Below are positions 29,591 to 39,083 of a DNA stretch of 64,000 nucleotides, one piece after another; positions within the stretch are counted from its first letter, which is position 1; every line of letters starts with the position of its first letter. A program made the position numbers and the translations under genes. Under the pieces are notes generated by a model that searched no databases, was not told where the DNA came from, and worked only from the letters and a program-made list of their open reading frames with translations. The stretch comes from an uncultured Pseudomonadales bacterium (GTDB taxonomy: Bacteria > Pseudomonadota > Gammaproteobacteria > Pseudomonadales > CANNCY01). The stretch spans positions 124,001 through 188,000 of the forward strand of contig CANNCY010000002.1 in the NCBI GenBank assembly GCA_947503335.1, read 5' to 3'.

Positions 29591-30589
29591 CTACTTAGTC
29601 GTTGGCAGCTCTATTGCCAACTCGCCACTGGCCTGCTTATCAGCATGGTACGAACTGCGTACCAACGGGCCACAGGCCGCATGCTTAAAGCCAATTTCTT
29701 TGGCGTAGTCTTCGTACTCTTTAAATTCATCAGGGTGTACAAAGCGATCAACAGGATGATGATCTTTAGAGGGCTGCAGGTACTGGCCAATCGTCAGCAT
29801 ATCGATGTCGTGTTCACGCATGTCGCGCATTACTTCAAAGATCTCTTCTTTGCTCTCGCCAAGGCCAACCATCAAACCAGACTTAGTCAACACATCTGGG
29901 CGCATCGCCTTGTAACGTTTTAACAGCTCTAGGCTGTGCTTGTAGTTAGCCGCCGGGCGTGCCTGACGATACAAGCGAGGCACTGTTTCGAGATTATGGT
30001 TAAACACGTCAGGCGCTTCGGCTGCCAGAATATCTAATGCGATATCCATACGGCCTTTAAAGTCGGGAGTTAGAATTTCGACTTGTAAATTGGGCGAACG
30101 CTCACGCGATTCACGAATACAATCAGCAAAATGCTGGGCACCGCCGTCACGAAGATCGTCGCGATCTACTGAGGTGATTACCACGTACTTCAACGCCATC
30201 TCGGCAATCGCTTCAGCAAGGTGCGAGGGCTCGTTTTCGTCTAATGGGTTTGGTTTACCATGACCTACATCGCAGAACGGGCAGCGACGTGTACAGATCT
30301 CGCCCATAATCATAAAGGTTGCGGTACCGCCACTAAAGCACTCGCCAAGGTTAGGGCACGACGCCTCTTCGCACACGGTTGCCAGCTTATTCTTGCGAAG
30401 AATTTTCTTGATACGATTAACGTCAGGCGAGTTACTCACACGAATACGCAACCAATCAGGTTTACGCTGTGGTGCATCTGACGCAATCATTTGTACTGGG
30501 TTGTGTGCTACCTTGTCGGCGTCACGTAATTTAACGCCCGCTTCTCGCTGTTTTTTGCGACGCGGTGCGTTTAGTAAATCATCACTCAT
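29591..30589 (-). CDS. lipA: Lipoyl synthase
   Basis: A radical SAM enzyme that inserts two sulfur atoms into octanoyl groups on lipoyl domains. The auxiliary cluster motif is [12 protein letters not shown]. The radical SAM cysteines are in CTRRCPFC. Late SGLMVGLGE and RSSYHA motifs are present, with the conserved terminal Arg-Ser-Ser. Length 332 (E. coli 321). It overlaps lipB by four bases and acts on the octanoyl domains that LipB makes. Confidence 0.97.
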   Translation of the reverse strand: MSDDLLNAPRRKKQREAGVKLRDADKVAHNPVQMIASDAPQRKPDWLRIRVSNSPDVNRIKKILRKNKLATVCEEASCPNLGECFSGGTATFMIMGEICTRRCPFCDVGHGKPNPLDENEPSHLAEAIAEMALKYVVITSVDRDDLRDGGAQHFADCIRESRERSPNLQVEILTPDFKGRMDIALDILAAEAPDVFNHNLETVPRLYRQARPAANYKHSLELLKRYKAMRPDVLTKSGLMVGLGESKEEIFEVMRDMREHDIDMLTIGQYLQPSKDHHPVDRFVHPDEFKEYEDYAKEIGFKHAACGPLVRSSYHADKQASGELAIELPTTK

Positions 30590-31230
30590 TCGGTTGTCTC
30601 AGCGCTTACACGCTCAATTTTGTCGTAGCCAACTAACTGGCAAAACTGGGTTACAAATAGGTTCGCAACATGATCAATGTCAGCCTTTGCATGGTCGCTT
30701 ACCTGCGTCATTACCATGCCGGCATACCCGCAGGGGTTTACACGATTAAAGGGCTCTAAATCCATATCGACATTGATCGCAAGGCCATGAAAACTACAGC
30801 CTCGGCGTATGCGTAGCCCTAAACTAGCCACTTTGGTGCCGTCGATATATACCCCTGGCGCGTCGGCCTTGGGGGCACTTTCAATACCAAAGGCGGCCAG
30901 AGTATTCACCGTCGCTTCTTCAACAGCAGTGACTAAATTGCGAACACCGATGCCTAGTCGCTTAATATCGAGCATAAAGTAAACCACTAGCTGACCTGGC
31001 CCGTGATAGGTCACCTGACCACCGCGATCGACTTGAACCACAGGGATATCACCCGGCATTAACACGTGCTCGGCCTTGCCCGCCTGCCCCTGTGTAAACA
31101 CGGGAGGATGCTGCAATAACCAAAGCTCATCGCCGGTCGACTCATCTCGATTGTCGGTTAAAGCCTGCATTTGCTGCCAAGCATCGTTGTAGTCGATTAG
31201 GCCTAAATCTCGAACCAATAGAGTGGGCAT
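30586..31230 (-). CDS. lipB: Octanoyl-[acyl-carrier-protein]:protein N-octanoyltransferase
   Basis: Moves octanoyl groups from acyl carrier protein to lipoyl domains of dehydrogenase E2 subunits. [16 protein letters not shown], then [23 protein letters not shown] (catalytic Lys) and NPCGYAGM (catalytic Cys) are all visible in the 214 residues (E. coli 213). Its 5' end abuts the ybeD stop (overlap of one base), so ybeD-lipB-lipA is a transcription unit, read on the minus strand. Confidence 0.97.
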   Translation of the reverse strand: MPTLLVRDLGLIDYNDAWQQMQALTDNRDESTGDELWLLQHPPVFTQGQAGKAEHVLMPGDIPVVQVDRGGQVTYHGPGQLVVYFMLDIKRLGIGVRNLVTAVEEATVNTLAAFGIESAPKADAPGVYIDGTKVASLGLRIRRGCSFHGLAINVDMDLEPFNRVNPCGYAGMVMTQVSDHAKADIDHVANLFVTQFCQLVGYDKIERVSAETTE

Positions 31231-31502
31231 TAAATCACCATCTTCACAAGCTCTGGTTTAGCCTTAAGTGCTTTAGTGATACGGTCTAGCTGGGGTTTAC
31301 CCGTAGCCACAATCACCACCGTCATCGCTAGGTAAGTACCCTTGCCACTGGGGCGAGACTTTACCTTGCTGGGGTGAAAATCATCGGCATGTTCACTAAA
31401 TACCTGGTGAACATGGTCTTTAAATTCGTCGTTCTGTACACCGAATACCTTAATAGGAAACTCGCACGGAAACTCGATCTTTGGGGGTTCTTGCTGTGTC
31501 AT
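31230..31502 (-). CDS. ybeD: DUF493 family protein YbeD
   Basis: A 90-residue alpha/beta protein: [15 protein letters not shown] at the start, then [18 protein letters not shown] and a C-terminal [16 protein letters not shown]-type helix and strand. The family has a ferredoxin-like ACT-type fold and is almost always beside lipB, but its biochemical role is not known. In E. coli it sits between dacA and lipB. Here a molybdenum-hydroxylase set separates it from dacA. Confidence 0.95.
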   Translation of the reverse strand: MTQQEPPKIEFPCEFPIKVFGVQNDEFKDHVHQVFSEHADDFHPSKVKSRPSGKGTYLAMTVVIVATGKPQLDRITKALKAKPELVKMVI

Positions 31503-31562
31503 ACGCTGTTTATACGGTCATCAGGTACAAATTTAAAGACCACAGCAGAGTAAATAGTAGCT

Positions 31563-32156
31563 TCAATGGCATTTACGTTCATTATTAGCACGCAGCCAGC
31601 TGTTCCAGTCATCTTTCACATCGATGTCTTTTAAAACTGCATCGGTAGCTACTGCCACTTGCTTGATGCGTCTACTATGTCGTTTCAATATCTGCTTCGC
31701 GCCTTCGGCTTCGTTCAATTCACACAATTCATCTAGTAGATCAGCTGAAAAGATAACCGGATGCCCGCGCTGGCCCTCGTAAACCGGTAAGGTTATGCCG
31801 TCTTCATGGGCACGACGCAAATACATACAATGGGCCGCCGTTAAATAAGGCATATCGGCAAGGTGCACTGCCACACTGCTGCTAGGGTGATGTTGATGTA
31901 CATACTTGGCGCCGGCCGCAATACTTGCACCTAACGACTCACCACCCTCGACTCGCACAAATACCCGATCGCGCGATTCAAGCGTTGCAGTAATCTGATC
32001 ATCAGGTCTTACCACGACAACCATTAAATCATAGGCTCGCTGAATATTATTAAGCGTAGTAGCCAGCAACGGCCGCGGCGCGGTAAAACGCTTATCAAAC
32101 CCCATGCGTGTTGATCGCCCTGCGGCTGCAACGATGGCAATGTTAAATGCTTTCAA
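31563..32156 (-). CDS. MocA/MobA-like molybdopterin nucleotidyltransferase
   Basis: A 197-residue NTP transferase: AAAGRSTRMGFDKRF is the nucleotide-binding loop, HLADMPYL the metal-binding Asp motif, and GQRGHPVIFS is typical of MocA-type enzymes. MocA makes molybdopterin cytosine dinucleotide, the cofactor form used by enzymes like the neighbouring Mo subunit; the link is inference from context. It begins with TTG, with GAGG seven bases upstream. It is preceded by 191 bases without a gene, where I see no clear promoter. Confidence 0.85.
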   Translation of the reverse strand: MKAFNIAIVAAAGRSTRMGFDKRFTAPRPLLATTLNNIQRAYDLMVVVVRPDDQITATLESRDRVFVRVEGGESLGASIAAGAKYVHQHHPSSSVAVHLADMPYLTAAHCMYLRRAHEDGITLPVYEGQRGHPVIFSADLLDELCELNEAEGAKQILKRHSRRIKQVAVATDAVLKDIDVKDDWNSWLRANNERKCH

Positions 32157-32347
32157 CGGTCGACCTCATGTCTTGCGTGAGTTTTGAACGCCTAAGACGT
32201 TATAAGTGCCCAGTAACCATAGCGTCTGGGGCTAACTATAAACCACTATATACTGACCACCGTTACCAAAACGGTGCTCAACGGTTTGATTTGCCTTAAT
32301 CTGACTCAGCCAAGACATTAGCATAGGTAACTAAGACGGCTGCAAGA

Positions 32348-33577
32348 TCAGTGTGCTGCATTGTCTGGTATTTGATCGCGAATGTCGTCTAACTGTTGTT
32401 GAGTTACAGGTTCAGACTGTTCGGTAAATGATTCTCGCAAAAAGTTAACTAGCGTCAATAACTGCGCGTCTGTAAGCCTAGTTTCATAACCAGGCATTTC
32501 ACCAAAGGCTCTTACATAGGAGTATCGTTGTGGTTCGATGCCTTTCAGTAGCACTGCCACTGTATTAAACGGGTGGTTTTGGTCAAGTGTTGCGTTACCC
32601 ACCATTGCGGGCGCAACATTAGGCACGCCCTGGCCTTGACCACCATGACACCCCGCACAATGCGCTTCGTACAATTCGTATCCTGGCGAAGTCTCATCGA
32701 TACTCACTTTGGCCTGGGGCGTTTTAGCATCAACATCTAACTCTGCTTGGTCTAACAAATAGGATGCTACGGCTTTCATATCTGATTCAGTTAGGTGCTG
32801 CATCGAGTGAGAGATAAGCGTAAACATGCCTCCAAAAGTAGTGCCTTTACTAGAGTAACCCTCTCTGAACAGATCATTTAAAGACCGGTAGGTCCACCCC
32901 TGTCTATTTAATTCAGTGGCCGTGATATTCGGAGCGTACTTACCATCAATGACTTGCCCCATAAAGATACGGTCTTTATCGATACCAAAGGTTTTGGTAC
33001 GCGTTGTATGGCATTCACCGCAATGACCAAGGCCGTTCACAATGTATGCGCCTCGATTATAAGCCTCTGGCTTATTTGCGATCGGCTTAAACGGCTGAGG
33101 GTCGTGATTTAGCCAACTCCAAAATATTAAACCGAACCGAAAATTCGCCGGAAAGTTAAGATCATTATCTTTGTTGTCAACATCAGCCGCCGGCACCTGC
33201 ATGAAATATGCATACAGATCGCTTATATCCTGATCGCTGACCAGCGCGTAAGAGGTGAAGGGCATTGCTGGGTAAAGCCGGCCGTGCTTGCCCTTACCCT
33301 CACGCAATGCATCTTTAAAGTCTTGCAAACTGTAATCACCAATACCCTTGTCTTTATGGCTAGTGATATTGGTTGAGTATAACTCGCCAAAGGGCGTGGC
33401 AAATTTTAAGCCACCAGCATATGCCTGCCCCTCGGGTGCAGTATGGCAAGCCGAGCAGTCACCAAGCTTTGCTATGTACTCGCCCCGCTTAACTGCGTCA
33501 TCGTTAGCCCATAGTTGCGGTGAAACCAATAAAGCTACCACCATCAACAGTGGATGGTTACTGAGAAACTTTTTCAT
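32348..33577 (-). CDS. Tri-haem cytochrome c, electron acceptor of the Mo hydroxylase
   Basis: A 409-residue c-type cytochrome with signal peptide (PLLMVVALLVSPQLWA) and three CxxCH haem sites: residues 41-45 (CSACH), a second near 190 (CGECH), and a third near 310 (CAGCH). Candidate axial methionines are also present. It resembles the cytochrome subunit of periplasmic alcohol/aldehyde dehydrogenases (AdhB type). It should pass electrons from the Mo/Fe-S subunits to the respiratory chain. The ATG at 33577 overlaps the 2Fe-2S gene stop and has GAGGAG upstream. The six-base-longer TTG reading is less likely. Confidence 0.93.
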   Translation of the reverse strand: MKKFLSNHPLLMVVALLVSPQLWANDDAVKRGEYIAKLGDCSACHTAPEGQAYAGGLKFATPFGELYSTNITSHKDKGIGDYSLQDFKDALREGKGKHGRLYPAMPFTSYALVSDQDISDLYAYFMQVPAADVDNKDNDLNFPANFRFGLIFWSWLNHDPQPFKPIANKPEAYNRGAYIVNGLGHCGECHTTRTKTFGIDKDRIFMGQVIDGKYAPNITATELNRQGWTYRSLNDLFREGYSSKGTTFGGMFTLISHSMQHLTESDMKAVASYLLDQAELDVDAKTPQAKVSIDETSPGYELYEAHCAGCHGGQGQGVPNVAPAMVGNATLDQNHPFNTVAVLLKGIEPQRYSYVRAFGEMPGYETRLTDAQLLTLVNFLRESFTEQSEPVTQQQLDDIRDQIPDNAAH

Positions 33578-34101
33578 GTCCAAAGCTCCTCTGTCTCTTC
33601 AATGAGTTTTTTCAATGACTCGTAGTATTTTTTATAACCGGTACAACGGCATATATGGTGCTCAAGTGCTTCTTCAATTCGTGACTCAATTTGGTTTTTC
33701 TTGATCGGCTCTCGACGCAATTGTTCTATCAGTACTGTTGCTGCATTCACCATACCTGATGTGCACCACCCACATTGAAACGCATAGCCTTCGATATAGG
33801 CTTGTTGTACTGGCGACAACTGAACCTCGCCCGACGCCTTTGTGGTTGCATGCCCTTCAACGGTTCTTACTTTTTTGCCGTTAAAGGCCCCTACATTGTT
33901 AATACACGAGCGCATCACCTCACTAGTGCCATCATCATTATCGACAATCACGGTACAAGCCCGACACACGCCGATGCCACAACCGAACTTTGTGCCAGTC
34001 ATGTTTAAGTACTCGTGTAGTACCTCAATCATCGCAGTATCAGAATCCAGTTCTAGTGGGCCGATTTGCTCGCCGTTTAATGTAAAACTGAAGGTGCTCA
34101 T
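33574..34101 (-). CDS. 2Fe-2S subunit of a xanthine-dehydrogenase-family molybdenum hydroxylase
   Basis: A 175-residue protein with both domains of the small-subunit family. A plant-type ferredoxin domain has Cys41, Cys46, Cys49 and Cys66. A helical domain has CGWC...CRC, also with four cysteines. It carries electrons from the Mo centre to the cytochrome. There is no signal peptide, so export would rely on partnering with the Tat-tagged large subunit. Start overlaps the large-subunit stop by four bases and its own stop overlaps the cytochrome start. Confidence 0.94.
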   Translation of the reverse strand: MSTFSFTLNGEQIGPLELDSDTAMIEVLHEYLNMTGTKFGCGIGVCRACTVIVDNDDGTSEVMRSCINNVGAFNGKKVRTVEGHATTKASGEVQLSPVQQAYIEGYAFQCGWCTSGMVNAATVLIEQLRREPIKKNQIESRIEEALEHHICRCTGYKKYYESLKKLIEETEELWT

Positions 34102-36908
34102 GATAGTGCCTCCTTCACTTGTTTGGGTTTAATCGGAAGATCATAGAAATAGGTTCCCGTCGCTTGATGTAAGCCTTGAACAATGGCACTTACTATCGGA
34201 ATCATCACTACTTCACCAATGCCCTTTGCTGGGTCTGTATCAGATAGTGGCGGTAATATCTCGTGCGTCATGTTCCAGACAGCAACGTGTTTAGCCTTGG
34301 GAACGTCGTAACGATTTAGATTCCAGGTACCATCACCGGGGCCTGTTTGATCAGTGGGCATATACTCTAAAAGCGTATGCCCAATACCCATCACTAAACC
34401 GCCTTCGATCTGCCCTTCTACTAACTCGCGCACATGCATTCGCCCAGTTTCTAACCACGAGTGAGTCGATAAAATTTCAACCTGGCCTGTTGCCTTATGT
34501 ACCCTTAGCTCAGCTAAGGCTGCGGCAGGGGCATAGTAGGTAACCATCGCGTTGTTTAACGACGCTTTGGGGTAATCAACCCGCGAGCGCTCAACTAGTT
34601 GATACCCATTGTCATCAGCGCCGGCGTTCGATCCATCGCCTTGGCGAAGGGCAAGTGCGTCTATCGTATGGGTTTCGTTTTTTCCCTCGATAGCAAAGTC
34701 TGCTTCTGCCCATGCCCAACGATTAAAGGCATGCACCATTACACCTGTGATCATGTTGTTTTCGTAGGCGTAATCCATCAGCGTAGCTAGATCGAGCGGC
34801 GGGTATCCGTTTGCGGTTAACTTGCCGCCAGACCAACGGGCATTATCGATATCGCCAAAATCTATCGCTGCATATCTGCTATTAAAATATGACGCTTTCC
34901 AGATAGACACTGCCGCTGGCCACAGCGTATGTCTAAATAAAATTCTGGCTGCCACCTCGGTTGAATGACTTTGATAATAAGACGACTGAGAGGCTGAGCT
35001 AGCCATCGCAACCACCGGTGTCCAGCGAGGATCTTTAGAGGCCTCGTCTTGCTGTTCTTGTGATATGAAGTAAGGATTGTATGATTCAAATTGCTGCAGC
35101 GATGACCATTTATCTACTTCGGCCATGACCACATCGTGTGCAAGTCGGCCCACGTAGCGCTGAGCCACCACTGCTTGCGATGTTTGCGTGCCAGTACCCA
35201 TCTCCATTGAGTTCACGCGTATCTGTATATGACCATCACGCCCAAGTTCTATCATCGCTGCAGGTGCTTCGGCACCCGTGCCATAATCTTTTGTTGCAAT
35301 GCCGTAGCCGACCCCATACAGATAACCGGGGTTATCTGCTTCGTATGCCTGCTTGTTAGCTGCTCGGTTTACCCACTTATCATGCTGCCTAGCACTGGCG
35401 ATCATTTCGTCATAGCGCAGCCCCATATTAGGGATCGCACCCTGCGTATTTTTGTCGCCTGACAGCATCATATTCGCTGCTCGAATATCAAAAGGGTCGA
35501 CACCCATTTGGTCGGCAGCTTCGTTAACCGCCATTTCCATTGCAGCCATGGTTTGCAGTGTGCCAAACCCACGCATTGACCCACAATCGACACCGGGCGA
35601 GGCTACACAGGTTGCATTGATATCATTGCGGGGAAAGTAGTAAATACTTTGAATCGCACTAGCCCCAACCATCGTAACAACGCCCGAAAAGTTGGCTCGC
35701 CCGCCCCCATCGACTTTGATGTCAGCCACTAGCCCTTCAAATTTAAGGGACGATTTATTGATCGCTAGCTTTAAATCAATATCGAAGGGGTGGCGTTTTA
35801 AGCCTGATTGAAACTGCTCAAAGCGATCGTTAGCCAAACGCATTGGGCGACCAGCATAAAGGGCCGCCAGTAACCCATAGGCCGAGAAGATACTGTGATC
35901 CTTTGCACCAAACCCGCCACCTATAAAGGGCGAGTGCATCACCACTGTTTCTACACTACCTTTTAGATTGCTACTTTCTACAACGTGAGCAGCTTCTTTA
36001 GCGACCTCTTGAGGGTCTTGCACCGTGGCTACAATGTGTAACGTCTTACTTGCGCGATCAAACCAGCCATTATAGGCTTCAGGTTCCATCATCATGGGTT
36101 CGATTGATTGCGTCTTATACTGACGATGAAGCACAAAACTATCGGTGCTGTTTTCTAGAGATTGTCTTAATTTCTGACCATGATAGATAGCTTGTTCTAA
36201 CGAGTCGCCAGATTCATTACCTTGCGTAGGCCAGTCTGGCTGATTGTTTTTAATGTCAGGAAATATCATCCCATTATTCATGACGCTATAAACATCATCG
36301 CCCGTACGCCCCCCTGCTCCCTCTTGGCGCACAATACGCCAGTTAGCCCAAGGTGGTCGGTCATGCTCTTTTCTTGTTACCGAATCGCCCCAACGAGCAA
36401 GGTTGTCGGCAAACTTAAGTTTAGATTTAGCACGTTTATAGGTTGCGAAATCATCAAACAACAACAGTGCCGCAGCATGCCCATAGTATTCTGGCGCCGT
36501 ACCCTCTTGAACAAAGGCATTTGCTCCAAAGAACCCTGGCAATCCTAAGTTATCACTTGCAAGCGTGCTTGCAGTGATCACCTTAGAAGGGCGTTCATTT
36601 GACTCTAAAGAATCTAGATTGAGACCATTGTAAATTTTATCGACCCGATCAAGACGTACTAGGTATGCATGCCCTTGGGCAGATGGCCAACCGTCCATAT
36701 CTGCGCTGCGTAAATCTCGCCCATAAATTTTTGACCCGGTTACCTTGGCCACTGCATCTAAACGAAACTTTGGCGAACCATGTTCGCCATACTTCGGGGT
36801 CGGCGCTTTCGCTTGGCTCGCCATAAGAGAAGGGGCTGAATACACTGCAATGCCCCCGATAGTACACAGCTTGATAAAGTCGCGACGCGCTAAACTTGGG
36901 TCAGCCAT
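34098..36908 (-). CDS. Tat-exported molybdopterin-binding subunit (isoquinoline 1-oxidoreductase/aldehyde dehydrogenase type)
   Basis: A 936-residue catalytic subunit. The N-terminus has a twin-arginine signal (ARRDFIKLC followed by a hydrophobic stretch), so the folded cofactor-loaded complex should be periplasmic. The middle has the PFIGGGFGAKDH Mo-binding motif. Near the end DPAKGIGEVVMIPI holds the catalytic Glu (G-x-G-E). The organisation Mo subunit, 2Fe-2S subunit, cytochrome is that of the IorB/IorA group and of periplasmic aldehyde dehydrogenases such as PaoABC. The substrate, a heteroaromatic or an aldehyde, is not decided by the sequence. Confidence 0.93.
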   Translation of the reverse strand: MADPSLARRDFIKLCTIGGIAVYSAPSLMASQAKAPTPKYGEHGSPKFRLDAVAKVTGSKIYGRDLRSADMDGWPSAQGHAYLVRLDRVDKIYNGLNLDSLESNERPSKVITASTLASDNLGLPGFFGANAFVQEGTAPEYYGHAAALLLFDDFATYKRAKSKLKFADNLARWGDSVTRKEHDRPPWANWRIVRQEGAGGRTGDDVYSVMNNGMIFPDIKNNQPDWPTQGNESGDSLEQAIYHGQKLRQSLENSTDSFVLHRQYKTQSIEPMMMEPEAYNGWFDRASKTLHIVATVQDPQEVAKEAAHVVESSNLKGSVETVVMHSPFIGGGFGAKDHSIFSAYGLLAALYAGRPMRLANDRFEQFQSGLKRHPFDIDLKLAINKSSLKFEGLVADIKVDGGGRANFSGVVTMVGASAIQSIYYFPRNDINATCVASPGVDCGSMRGFGTLQTMAAMEMAVNEAADQMGVDPFDIRAANMMLSGDKNTQGAIPNMGLRYDEMIASARQHDKWVNRAANKQAYEADNPGYLYGVGYGIATKDYGTGAEAPAAMIELGRDGHIQIRVNSMEMGTGTQTSQAVVAQRYVGRLAHDVVMAEVDKWSSLQQFESYNPYFISQEQQDEASKDPRWTPVVAMASSASQSSYYQSHSTEVAARILFRHTLWPAAVSIWKASYFNSRYAAIDFGDIDNARWSGGKLTANGYPPLDLATLMDYAYENNMITGVMVHAFNRWAWAEADFAIEGKNETHTIDALALRQGDGSNAGADDNGYQLVERSRVDYPKASLNNAMVTYYAPAAALAELRVHKATGQVEILSTHSWLETGRMHVRELVEGQIEGGLVMGIGHTLLEYMPTDQTGPGDGTWNLNRYDVPKAKHVAVWNMTHEILPPLSDTDPAKGIGEVVMIPIVSAIVQGLHQATGTYFYDLPIKPKQVKEALS

Positions 36909-36966
36909 ATTTGCTTCCTTGCAACAGCTTTACAGTGCAGAAAGTATAGTCAGTGAAAAACATTAA

Positions 36967-37003
36967 GACGTAAAAAAAGCGCCCTAAAGCGCTTTTTTAC
37001 GTC
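36967..37003. terminator. Intrinsic terminator of the dacA transcript
   Basis: GACGTAAAAAAAGCGC and GCGCTTTTTTACGTC form a long, nearly perfect hairpin with a short loop. It is placed after dacA and before the Mo-subunit gene, so it separates the dacA block from the inserted cassette. Confidence 0.85.
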
Positions 37004-37028
37004 AATACAAACCTGTATGAAAAAGATA

Positions 37029-38192
37029 TTATCCGCCCATCAACTCTGCGAAGAACATCTTAATTGAATCAACCAATCGGGCAAAGAAACCCGCTTCTTC
37101 AATGGCTGACTCTGCTACCACAGGTACTTTCTTAATCGTCTTGCCATCTAAACTGATGCGTACAACACCTAGCTCCTGACCAGCTGCGATAGGCGCCTCA
37201 AAACTAGTGGGTACTTCTAGCTCGATATCGAGGTTATCACGGGCATCGCGGGGCAATGTCATCACAACATCTTCGCCCACGACTAGATTCATTTTCTCTT
37301 GCACGCCCTTCCATACGCGTACCGACTTAAGCTCTTCACCCTGCTGGTACAGAGTTTCGGTGCGATAGTATCTAAAGCCATAGCTCATTAACTTTTGGCT
37401 TTCACGGGCGCGTGCTTTATCTGAATCTGTGCCCAAAACCACCGATATCAGTCGAATACCATTCTTAACACCAGAGGCGACTAGGCAGTATCCTGCAGCA
37501 TCTGTATGGCCTGTTTTTAGACCATCAATTGCCTTATCAGCCCATAACAGCCGGTTGCGGTTAGGCTGACGAATGTTGTTGTAGGTGAAATACTTTTCTT
37601 TGTAAATCGCGTAATCTTCAGGGTGATCGTTGATCGTCGCTTGCGCAAGCTTTGCCAAATCTCGAGCAGTCGTTAGATGCCCCTCAGCAGGCCAACCCGT
37701 CGAGTTCTCAAAATTAGTGTCCTGCATGCCCAGCAGCTCGGCTTGCTGGTTCATTAGGTCAACAAACGCGTCTTCTGCGCCGGCAATATGCTCTGCTAAT
37801 GCTACAGATGCATCGTTACCTGATTGAATGATCACACCGCGCAGCAGATCTTCTACCGATACCTTATCGCGCTCTTTGATGAACATTTTAGAACCGCCCA
37901 TGCGCCATGCACGTTCACTAACGGTAACTAGCTCATCATATTTTAAACGACCACGTAATAGCTCTTCAGAAACGATATAGGTGGTCATCATCTTGGTAAG
38001 CGACGCAGGCTCTAGTTGCTCGTCAGCGTTTTGCTCAATGATCACCTCGCCCGTTGTCGCGTCGATCAGCATCCACGCGCTAGCGCTTAGTTCTGGCGGT
38101 GAAGGAATCAGGGTGCGAGCGCTAACAGAGGTCGCAAACACCAATGCTATGGTGGCAAGGGTTACCCAAATTTTGTTGAGCAGTGATTTCAA
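37029..38192 (-). CDS. dacA: D-alanyl-D-alanine carboxypeptidase (PBP5/6 type)
   Basis: Trims the terminal D-Ala from peptidoglycan pentapeptides at the periplasmic face of the inner membrane. The three active-site motifs are SLTK (Ser64, Lys67), SGN (in QSGNDASV) and KTG (in GLKTGHTD). A signal peptide (IWVTLATIALVFATSVSA) begins the protein, and a C-terminal amphipathic helix (FFARLVDSIKMFFAELM) anchors it. I start at the TTG at 38192, which has GGAG six bases upstream. The TTG at 38204 lacks one. Length about 387 (E. coli 403). Confidence 0.95.
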   Translation of the reverse strand: MKSLLNKIWVTLATIALVFATSVSARTLIPSPPELSASAWMLIDATTGEVIIEQNADEQLEPASLTKMMTTYIVSEELLRGRLKYDELVTVSERAWRMGGSKMFIKERDKVSVEDLLRGVIIQSGNDASVALAEHIAGAEDAFVDLMNQQAELLGMQDTNFENSTGWPAEGHLTTARDLAKLAQATINDHPEDYAIYKEKYFTYNNIRQPNRNRLLWADKAIDGLKTGHTDAAGYCLVASGVKNGIRLISVVLGTDSDKARARESQKLMSYGFRYYRTETLYQQGEELKSVRVWKGVQEKMNLVVGEDVVMTLPRDARDNLDIELEVPTSFEAPIAAGQELGVVRISLDGKTIKKVPVVAESAIEEAGFFARLVDSIKMFFAELMGG

Positions 38193-38261
38193 GAGGATCT
38201 CCAATGATTAATCGCTAATTTTAGCTTAGTCGTTATTGTGGGTTAGTGTAACAAACCATGA

Positions 38262-39083
38262 TTACTCCCACACAGTAATCACATCTAAATCTAGTTTTCG
38301 CTCGGCCCATTTTGCCCATTTTTTGAGCTCTCGCTCATTTTGCGAGGGGCCAAAACGAACTCGGTATACGTTTGGATTGTTATTAGGGCTTTGCACCACA
38401 ACAGGCATTTTTTTAGATAGGCGTTTAACCTTGTCGTGCAAATCTAAAGCCGACTGATAACGGGTAAAAGCAGCCAACTGTACATAACCCATCTTCTCAC
38501 TAGATGTTGGTTTGTACTGTTTTTTTGGCGCATTGCCTGCAAAGCTACCATCGGGTTCTAGCGCAAAGATTTCTACGTTGGCCGTACCCTTATTTTGATA
38601 ACCCAGCTTAATAGCTGCGGCGTAGCTCAAATCGATAATTCGACCACCATGAAACGGCCCACGGTCATTGACTCGTACCACCACCTCTCGCCCATTATCT
38701 TTGTTAACAACACGAACATAGCTAGGAATAGGCAATGTTTTGTGCGCCGCGGTCATCTCGTACATGTCATAGCGCTCACCATTTGAGGTGAGATGGCCGT
38801 GAAACTTGGTGCCATACCAAGACGCTACGCCCTTTTGGCTGAAGCCAGTTGATTCAGGCATCACGTAATAGGTCTTACCAAATACTTGATAAGGGCTTTT
38901 ATTGCCCGCTCTTTTTCTCTCTTCGTATTTTGGTGTTGCATCAGGAATACGCGACACATCGACAGAGCGACTAGGCGCGCTGTCATATTTTTGCGAGTAC
39001 CTAGACTTCTGCTTAGTATCTGGCGACGAACAGGCCGCCAGCACCATCGCGGTAGAAATTACTGCCCCCCAGCGTAATATCAC
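38262..39083 (-). CDS. rlpA: Septal-ring lytic transglycosylase, rare lipoprotein A
   Basis: Cleaves peptide-free (denuded) glycan strands. A type II signal peptide with lipobox LAAC, then GVASWYGTKFHGHLTSNGE and VRVNDRGPF (DPBB domain active site), and a C-terminal SPOR domain that binds denuded glycan. GTG start, overlapping the mltB stop. Length 273. It lies within the dacA-rlpA-mltB-rodA-mrdA order conserved across many gammaproteobacteria. Confidence 0.95.
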   Translation of the reverse strand: MILRWGAVISTAMVLAACSSPDTKQKSRYSQKYDSAPSRSVDVSRIPDATPKYEERKRAGNKSPYQVFGKTYYVMPESTGFSQKGVASWYGTKFHGHLTSNGERYDMYEMTAAHKTLPIPSYVRVVNKDNGREVVVRVNDRGPFHGGRIIDLSYAAAIKLGYQNKGTANVEIFALEPDGSFAGNAPKKQYKPTSSEKMGYVQLAAFTRYQSALDLHDKVKRLSKKMPVVVQSPNNNPNVYRVRFGPSQNERELKKWAKWAERKLDLDVITVWE

